A program made the translations under genes and the position numbers. The notes below the pieces were generated by a model. It was not told the DNA's origin. It did not search any database and worked only from the letters and a program-made list of their open reading frames with translations. From NCBI GenBank assembly GCA_004297335.1, contig SCUD01000078.1, forward strand, positions 1 to 64,000: 64,000 nt of DNA, in the 5' to 3' direction. This DNA is from Gammaproteobacteria bacterium. Its GTDB lineage: Bacteria > Pseudomonadota > Gammaproteobacteria > Steroidobacterales > Steroidobacteraceae. Below are positions 58,593 through 64,000 of this stretch, piece after piece. Each line of letters opens with the position of its first letter. Positions within the stretch are counted from its first letter, which is position 1.

Positions 58593-59831
58593 TCAGAAGT
58601 ATCCCTGGAACCAAGACTTCATCCGCTCGACAACCGTCCTCACACCGGCACCCGCGCTGGCGAGCCGCGCTACCGGCACGCCGGCGTTGGCCCGGCCATA
58701 CAGCAGCAGACCCACGCCGGTGGCGTGGATCGGGTTGCGCACCACGTCGGCGAGGCCGGTCACACCCTGCGGGCAGCCGAGCCGCACCGGCATGTGGAAG
58801 ACCTCCTCCGCCAGTTCGACCGCGCCCTCCATCCGCGCGCTGCCGCCGGTCAGCACGACCCCGGCGGCCACCGCTTCCTCGAAGCCGGAGCGCCGCAGCT
58901 CGTCGCGGATCAGCGCGAACAGCTCCTCGTAACGTGGCTCGACGATCTCGGCGAGTGTCTGGCGCGCGAGGCGGCGCGGCGGCCGGTCGCCGACGCTCGG
59001 CACCTCGATGGTCTCGTCGGGATTCGCCAGCTGCGACAGCGCGCAGGCGTAACGGATCTTGATCTCCTCGGCATACGGCGTCGGCGTGCGCATCGACACC
59101 GCGATGTCGTTGGTGACCTGGTCACCGGCCACCGGGATCACGGCGGTGTGGCGGATGGCCCCGCCCGAGAACACCGCGATGTCAGTGGTGCCGCCGCCGA
59201 TGTCGACGAGGCAGACACCGAGGTCCTTCTCGTCGTCGGTCAGCACCGCGAAGGACGAGGCGAGCTGTTCGAGCACGATATCCTCGACCTCGAGCCCGCA
59301 GCGCTGCACGCACTTGACGATGTTCTGCGCGGCGCTGTCGGCGCCGGTGACGATGTGTACGCGCGCCTCGAGCCGCACGCCGGCCATGCCGACCGGCTCG
59401 CGGATGCCTTCCTGGCCGTCGATGATGAATTCCTGCGGCAGCACGTGCAGGATCTTCTGGTCGGCGGGGATCGGCACGGCCTGGGCCGCATCCATCACGC
59501 GCGCCACGTCACCGGCGACCACCTCGCGGTCGCGGATCGCGACGATGCCATGCGAATTGAGGCTGCGCACGTGGCTGCCGGCGATGCCGGCGAACACCGA
59601 GCGGATCTCGACGCCGGCCATCAGCTCGGCCTCCTCGACCGCGCGCTGGATCGACTGCACCGTCGAGTCGATGTTCACGACCACGCCCTTCTTCAGGCCG
59701 CGCGACGGGTGCGAGCCGAGGCCGACGACCTCGAGGCTGCCATCGGCGTGCACCTCGCCAACCATGGCGACGACCTTGGACGTGCCGATGTCGAGACCGA
59801 TGATCAGGTTGCGGTCGGAGCGCTTAGCCAT
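58593..59831 (-). CDS. ftsA: Cell division protein FtsA
   Basis: Actin-like membrane anchor of FtsZ, 412 residues. The ATPase fold is shown by NLIIGLDIGTSKVVAMVGEV, an IDGQEG-type 1C domain, CLVDIGGGTTDIAVF (phosphate 2 motif) and VLTGGSARMEG (adenosine motif). The C-terminus ends in an amphipathic membrane-targeting helix (VERMKSWFQGYF). ATG 59831 has AGGGA upstream and overlaps the ftsQ 3' end by eight bases, so the two are translationally coupled. Confidence 0.97.
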   Translation of the reverse strand: MAKRSDRNLIIGLDIGTSKVVAMVGEVHADGSLEVVGLGSHPSRGLKKGVVVNIDSTVQSIQRAVEEAELMAGVEIRSVFAGIAGSHVRSLNSHGIVAIRDREVVAGDVARVMDAAQAVPIPADQKILHVLPQEFIIDGQEGIREPVGMAGVRLEARVHIVTGADSAAQNIVKCVQRCGLEVEDIVLEQLASSFAVLTDDEKDLGVCLVDIGGGTTDIAVFSGGAIRHTAVIPVAGDQVTNDIAVSMRTPTPYAEEIKIRYACALSQLANPDETIEVPSVGDRPPRRLARQTLAEIVEPRYEELFALIRDELRRSGFEEAVAAGVVLTGGSARMEGAVELAEEVFHMPVRLGCPQGVTGLADVVRNPIHATGVGLLLYGRANAGVPVARLASAGAGVRTVVERMKSWFQGYF

Positions 59832-60648
59832 CAGTTTCCCTGTGATTGTTGCTGTCGCCGTCACTGGCCGGTCCGGCCACGGCGGCCACCGGTCCCGCCG
59901 GCGGCGGGGTGCCGTTCCAGCCGATGGCAAAGCCATTCGAGTAGCGCATGTCGATGTAGCGGATCTCGGCGGCGCGACCGGCAATGACGCCCGCCGCAAC
60001 GTCGACGAATCGATCCATGCGCTCGTCCACCTGGCGCCGGCCGAGGCGCACGCTCACGCCGTTCAGCAGGCCGAGTTCCCAGGCGCCGCGGGCATCGACC
60101 CTGAGCGCCATCAGGCGCAGGCCCTGCTCGATGAGCCGTCCCTGGATCGCCAGGTAGCGCTGCGCCACCTGCGACTCGCTGCCCGGCGGCCCGTCGAGGC
60201 GCGGCAGCTCCGGCGGTGGATGCAGCACCCCGGTCGCGAACAGCTCGCCGCGCGTATTCAGCAATCCGTCCTCGCCCCAGCGCGCGGCCACCTGCTGCTC
60301 GACGATCTCGATGACCACGCGGTCCGGCCAGCGCCGCTCGACGCGGGCGCGGTCGACCCAGGTGAGGCCCTCGAGTGCGCGGCGCAGCGCGCCGAGATCC
60401 GCACTGATGTAGCCGCCGTCGAGCGCACGACGCGCGGCCTGTTCGATCTCGAGCGCGGTGACCCGCTCGAGGGCCCCGTGCACGACGATGCGCCGCACCG
60501 GCTGGTCGAGCCCGGCGGCCATCAGGCCGGTGAGCGCGGCGACCGCCAGCAGGGCGCCGGCCGTGCGCAGGACCACCGGCCAGGCGATCTCCGGCAGCTG
60601 GAACCTGGGGCCGGGCGGACGCCGGCGATTGCGCCTGCGCTTCAGCAT
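59824..60648 (-). CDS. ftsQ: Cell division protein FtsQ
   Basis: Bitopic divisome protein of 274 residues that recruits FtsB and FtsL. A basic cytoplasmic N-terminus (MLKRRRNRRRPPGPRF) precedes one membrane helix (VVLRTAGALLAVAALTGLMAAG, about 25-47). A POTRA domain follows (RRIVVHGALERVTALEIEQAARRAL, GLTWVDRARVERRWPDRVVIEI), then a beta domain ending YSNGFAIGWNG. The C-terminal 20 residues are polar and disordered. ATG 60648 overlaps the ddlB stop by seven bases. Confidence 0.95.
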   Translation of the reverse strand: MLKRRRNRRRPPGPRFQLPEIAWPVVLRTAGALLAVAALTGLMAAGLDQPVRRIVVHGALERVTALEIEQAARRALDGGYISADLGALRRALEGLTWVDRARVERRWPDRVVIEIVEQQVAARWGEDGLLNTRGELFATGVLHPPPELPRLDGPPGSESQVAQRYLAIQGRLIEQGLRLMALRVDARGAWELGLLNGVSVRLGRRQVDERMDRFVDVAAGVIAGRAAEIRYIDMRYSNGFAIGWNGTPPPAGPVAAVAGPASDGDSNNHRETDG

Positions 60649-61622
60649 GACGGCTCCGAACGCGAGCGCGCGAAGCTCGTCTCGAGCACGCGCCAGGCCA
60701 GTTCCGCGAAGTCGATGCCAGCCGCGGCCGCGGCCATCGGCACGAGGCTGTGGCCGGTCATGCCGGGTACCGTGTTGATCTCCAGCAGCAGCGGGACACC
60801 ATCGCCGCCGGCGATGAAGTCGACCCGACCCCAGCCCTGGGCGCCGACCGCGGCGAAGGTGGCGAGCGCCGCGCGCGCCAGCGCCGCCTCCTGCGCCGGC
60901 GCCAGGCCACAGGGAATCCGGTAGCGCGTGTCGCTGGCGAAGTACTTGGCCTCGTAGTCGTAGAATTCCCGCGGCGTTTCGATCGCGATCGCCGGCAGCG
61001 CCGCACCCTGCAGCACGGCCACCGTCAGTTCGCGCCCGCTGATCCAGCGCTCCGCGATGACGACCGGATCGTGCGCAGCGGCCCCGCGCCAGGCCGCTTC
61101 GAGTTCGCTGGCCGCGACCACGCGGCTCATGCCGACGCTCGATCCCTGGCTGGCCGGTTTCACGGCCAGCGGCAGGCCGAGCGCGGCCAGCGCTGGTGCG
61201 AAATCCGCAGGCCCGGCCAGCAGGTGAAAATCAGGAGTCGCGATCCCCGCGGCCCGGGCCACGCGCTTGGTGCGCAGCTTGTCCATCCCAAGGGCCGATC
61301 CCAGCACGCCGCTGCCGGTGTACGGCAGACCCAGCCACTCGAGCGCACCCTGCACCGCGCCATCCTCGCCGCCCGGTCCGTGCAGCGCGATCCATGCGCG
61401 ATCGAAGCCATCGGCCACCAGCTCGGCCAGCGGCCGGCGTGCCGGGTCGAAGGCCAGGGCCGCGACGCCGCGCGCGCGCAGGGCCTCGAGTACCGCGGCA
61501 CCGCTCAGCAGCGAGATCTCGCGTTCCGCCGAATCGCCGCCCATCAGCACGGCGACGCGGCCGAATTCCGCGGCAGCACTGACGCGGCGGAACTCAGCCC
61601 CGGCAGCACGCACACGGCTCAT
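60642..61622 (-). CDS. ddlB: D-alanine-D-alanine ligase
   Basis: ATP-grasp enzyme that joins two D-Ala for the peptidoglycan stem. The 326-residue protein has VAVLMGGDSAEREISLLSG, ALHGPGGEDGAVQGALEWLGLPYTG (the conserved Glu and omega loop region), VKPASQGSSVGMSRV, and EINTVPGMTGHSLVP at the C-terminal active site. ATG 61622 gives MSRVRAAG and overlaps the murB stop (ATGA). The longer upstream reading belongs to murB. Confidence 0.96.
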   Translation of the reverse strand: MSRVRAAGAEFRRVSAAAEFGRVAVLMGGDSAEREISLLSGAAVLEALRARGVAALAFDPARRPLAELVADGFDRAWIALHGPGGEDGAVQGALEWLGLPYTGSGVLGSALGMDKLRTKRVARAAGIATPDFHLLAGPADFAPALAALGLPLAVKPASQGSSVGMSRVVAASELEAAWRGAAAHDPVVIAERWISGRELTVAVLQGAALPAIAIETPREFYDYEAKYFASDTRYRIPCGLAPAQEAALARAALATFAAVGAQGWGRVDFIAGGDGVPLLLEINTVPGMTGHSLVPMAAAAAGIDFAELAWRVLETSFARSRSEPSC

Positions 61623-62518
61623 GCGGCTTCTCCAAGGATGCGCACTTCGGGTTCGAGCCGCACTCCATGTACGTCCTGGACCACGGCCTGCACGTGACGC
61701 AGCAGGGCCTCGAGATCCGCGGCAGTCGCGGTCCCCTCGTTGACGATGAAGTTTGCGTGCCGGGTCGAGACCACGGCACCACCGATGCGGCAGCCCTTCA
61801 ATCCCGCAGCCTCGATCAGGCGGGCCGCATGGTCGCCGGGTGGATTGCGGAACACCGACCCGCAGGTCCGCTCGTTGATCGGCTGGGTCTGCCGCCGCCG
61901 CTCGAGCAGCGCGTTGATCGTCGCGAGATCGGCATCCGGCCGCTGCTCGAGGCCGAAGGTCGCCGCGAGGAACCACTCGTCCGGGACGGGCGGGGTCACA
62001 CTGCGGTAGCCCCAGTGATATTCGCTGGCGGCACGCCGGCGCCGCTCACCGGCACGGTTGATCACCTCGACCTCGGCGACCAGCGGCCAGGTCTCGCCAC
62101 CCCAGGCTCCGGCATTCATCGCCAGCGCACCCCCGACCGTGCCCGGGATGCCCGCGAAGAACTCCGCCGGCCCAAGCTGCCACTGCACGCAGCGTCGCCC
62201 GAGCCGGGCGCAGGCGACTCCGGCCTCCGCGCGCACCCGCAGCTCGCCGACCCGCTCGAGGCCGTCCAGGATGCCGTGCACCGAGATCACCGCGCCCCGG
62301 ATGCCGCCGTCGCGCACCAGCAGGTTGCTGCCGAGGCCAACCCAGGTGACCGGCTCCTGCGGCGGCAGCGCGCGCAGGAATGCCGCGAGATCCTCGGCAT
62401 CGCGCGGCTCGAACCACAGCTCGGCGGGGCCGCCGGCGCGCCAGGAGGTATGGCGCGACATCGGCTCGGCGAGCCGCACGCGATCCGCGAATGCTGCCGG
62501 GGCCGGGCGCCCGTTCAT
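61619..62518 (-). CDS. murB: UDP-N-acetylmuramate dehydrogenase
   Basis: FAD-dependent reductase of peptidoglycan precursor synthesis. The 299-residue protein is of the shorter MurB class. Seen are [21 protein letters not shown], the FAD-binding [18 protein letters not shown], the Gly-rich [27 protein letters not shown], the catalytic Ser in [24 protein letters not shown], and Glu near the C-terminus (EPEVRILG). The ATG overlaps the murC stop (ATGA). Membership of the murG-murC-murB-ddlB order is the usual one. Confidence 0.96.
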   Translation of the reverse strand: MNGRPAPAAFADRVRLAEPMSRHTSWRAGGPAELWFEPRDAEDLAAFLRALPPQEPVTWVGLGSNLLVRDGGIRGAVISVHGILDGLERVGELRVRAEAGVACARLGRRCVQWQLGPAEFFAGIPGTVGGALAMNAGAWGGETWPLVAEVEVINRAGERRRRAASEYHWGYRSVTPPVPDEWFLAATFGLEQRPDADLATINALLERRRQTQPINERTCGSVFRNPPGDHAARLIEAAGLKGCRIGGAVVSTRHANFIVNEGTATAADLEALLRHVQAVVQDVHGVRLEPEVRILGEAA

Positions 62519-63924
62519 GCCGGAGCTCCTGCCGCCAGCCGCGCCGGCAGTTCCTGCGCGACCGCACCGATGCTGCCCGCTCCCATCGTCAGCACGACGT
62601 CGCCGTCCCGCACCAGGCCGGCGAGCGTCGCCGCAATTTCACCCGGGTCCTCGACAAACACCGGCTCGATCCGGCCGCGGCCACGGACCGCGCGGCAGAT
62701 CGCGCGCCCGTCGGCATTCGGTATCGGCACTTCGCCGGCCGCATAGACCTCGGTGACTACCAGCGCATCCGCACCGGCAAGCACGCGGCCGAAATCCTCG
62801 AGCAGGTCGTGGGTGCGGGAGTAGCGGTGCGGCTGGAACACGAGCACCAGGCGGCGGCCCGGCCAGGCCTGGCGGGCGGCCGCGAGCGTGGCCTCGATTT
62901 CGGTCGGATGATGGCCATAGTCATCCACCAGCGTGACGAGGCCCGCCGGCGTGCGGACGTCGCCAAGCTGCTCGAGCCGGCGGCCGATGCCCTGGAATGA
63001 CTGCAGCGCCTGCTGGATCGCGGCATCGGCGACCTCCAGTTCCGTCGCCACGGCGATCGCGGCGAGGGCATTGCGGACGTTGTGCAGTCCCGGCAGGTTC
63101 AATGTCACCGGCAGCGGCGGTCGGCCCGGACGCAGCACGTCGAACCGGGTCTGCCCGCCCTGCGGCTCCACTGCGACGGCACGCAGGTCGGCCTCCGCGC
63201 CGAGCCCGTAGGCGGTCACCGGCCGGCCGACTTCCGGCAGCAGCCCGTGGACGACCGGATCATCGATGCACAGCACCGCGAGGCCCCAGAACGGCAGGTT
63301 GTGCAGGAACTCGACGAAGCTCTGGCGCAGGCGCGCGAAATCCCCGCCGTACATCACCAGGTGATCGTTGTCGATGTTGGTGACGATCGCGATGACCGGT
63401 TGCAGGTGCAGGAACGAGGCATCGCTCTCGTCGGCCTCGGCCACGAGATAACGGCCGGCACCGAGCCGCGCATTGCTGCCGGCGCTGTTGAGCTGCCCGC
63501 CGATCACGAAGGTCGGGTCGAGGCCGCCTTCGGCGAGCACGCTCGCGACCAGGCTCGTGGTCGTGGTCTTGCCATGGGTCCCGGCCACGGCGATGCCCTG
63601 CCGGAAGCGCATCAGCTCGGCCAGCATCTCCGCGCGCCGCACGATCGGGATGCGCGCCTCGCGGGCCGCGACCAGTTCGGGATTGTCCGCCGGAATGGCC
63701 GATGAGATGACCACGACGTCGGCACCGGCGACCTGCGCGGCGGCATGACCCATGAAGACCGTGATGCCCAGCCGTCGCAGCCGCTCGGTGACCGCGCCAG
63801 CACGCCGGTCGGAGCCCTGCACCCGGTAGCCGAGATTGACCAGCACTTCGGCGATGCCACCCATGCCGGTGCCGCCGATGCCGATCAGGTGGATCAGGCC
63901 GACGCGGCGCATGCGCTCGCTCAC
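62515..63924 (-). CDS. murC: UDP-N-acetylmuramate-L-alanine ligase
   Basis: Adds L-Ala to UDP-MurNAc in the cytosol. The 469-residue Mur ligase has the N-terminal UDP-binding [25 protein letters not shown]-loop [13 protein letters not shown], the central DEGD-type [11 protein letters not shown], and a C-terminal domain with [20 protein letters not shown]. The start is GTG 63924, with AGGAGG eight bases upstream and a GTGA overlap with the murG stop; ATG 63912 is less likely. Confidence 0.97.
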   Translation of the reverse strand: MSERMRRVGLIHLIGIGGTGMGGIAEVLVNLGYRVQGSDRRAGAVTERLRRLGITVFMGHAAAQVAGADVVVISSAIPADNPELVAAREARIPIVRRAEMLAELMRFRQGIAVAGTHGKTTTTSLVASVLAEGGLDPTFVIGGQLNSAGSNARLGAGRYLVAEADESDASFLHLQPVIAIVTNIDNDHLVMYGGDFARLRQSFVEFLHNLPFWGLAVLCIDDPVVHGLLPEVGRPVTAYGLGAEADLRAVAVEPQGGQTRFDVLRPGRPPLPVTLNLPGLHNVRNALAAIAVATELEVADAAIQQALQSFQGIGRRLEQLGDVRTPAGLVTLVDDYGHHPTEIEATLAAARQAWPGRRLVLVFQPHRYSRTHDLLEDFGRVLAGADALVVTEVYAAGEVPIPNADGRAICRAVRGRGRIEPVFVEDPGEIAATLAGLVRDGDVVLTMGAGSIGAVAQELPARLAAGAPA

Positions 63925-64000
63925 CGGCGTTCCTCCTCGGCCGCGAGGCACAGCCCGGCAACGCGCTCCGCGGCATCGGTGATTGCCCGGGCCCGCGCGG
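63921..64000 (-). CDS. murG: MurG C-terminal tail (partial)
   Basis: The frame runs from the window edge to a TGA at 63921-63923. The last 25 or so residues, [16 protein letters not shown]..., match the MurG C-terminal helix. The position before murC and the GTGA overlap with its start agree with the standard murG-murC order. Only the tail of the undecaprenyl-diphospho-muramoyl-pentapeptide N-acetylglucosaminyltransferase is visible. Confidence 0.85.
   Translation of the reverse strand, partial: ARARAITDAAERVAGLCLAAEEERR

Overview
The window is one contiguous, gene-dense stretch of a GC-rich bacterial chromosome, by eye about two thirds G+C. The gene content and order point to a gammaproteobacterium. 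The evidence is the order recA-recX-alaS-lysC-csrA-tRNA-Ser(GCU)-tRNA-Arg(ACG), the block murG-murC-murB-ddlB-ftsQ-ftsA-ftsZ-lpxC followed by secA and mutT, and the block pilB-pilC-pilD-coaE-zapD-yacG. The lineage cannot be fixed from sequence reading alone. DciA (not DnaC) beside secA, and PilSR with a sigma-54 pilin promoter, suggest a group outside the Enterobacterales. I found no rRNA operon, prophage, insertion sequence or CRISPR array, and no gene-free gap longer than 300 bases.

Layout, left to right. 1-10 kb: 3' part of nadC, a membrane GGDEF/EAL c-di-GMP enzyme, ilvA, panD, a duplicated-repeat lipoprotein, a PIN/AbrB toxin-antitoxin pair, tRNA-Arg, a diguanylate cyclase with a CRP-like upstream site, an RHH/MazF pair with a clear palindromic operator, and tRNA-Ser. 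10-19 kb: csrA, aspartokinase, a two-motif aspartyl protease, alaS, recX, recA, pncC, an enoyl-CoA isomerase-like gene and a Phd/ParE-type pair. 19-31 kb: mutS against a minus-strand run of rluD-pgeF-ZIP transporter-clpB-fmdB-DUF502-aspS-hydrolase, with bamD divergent from rluD. 31-35 kb: sucC-sucD-nadE, facing bamD across a symmetrical terminator.

35-46.6 kb is a type IV pilus locus: pilS, pilR, a sigma-54 promoter, pilA, a membrane alkaline-phosphatase-superfamily enzyme with a threonine nucleophile, then pilB, pilC and pilD, continuing into coaE, zapD and yacG. 46.6-51 kb holds two divergent S9 serine peptidases, a prolyl oligopeptidase and a DPP4-type enzyme, inserted between yacG and mutT, which are neighbours in E. 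coli. 51-64 kb carries mutT (with a ThiE-like tail), secA, an M23 peptidase, dciA, lpxC, and ftsZ-A-Q-ddlB-murB-murC ending in the tail of murG.

The main themes are envelope growth and division, type IV pilus assembly with its own modification-enzyme candidate, c-di-GMP signalling, DNA repair, and three unrelated toxin-antitoxin modules. Two of these modules lie around a tRNA pair that is adjacent in relatives. The best candidates for something undescribed are the phosphotransferase-like enzyme encoded directly after the pilin gene, the CRP-like control of the diguanylate cyclase, the long secA leader hairpin, and a small Arg-rich ORF between ftsZ and lpxC.
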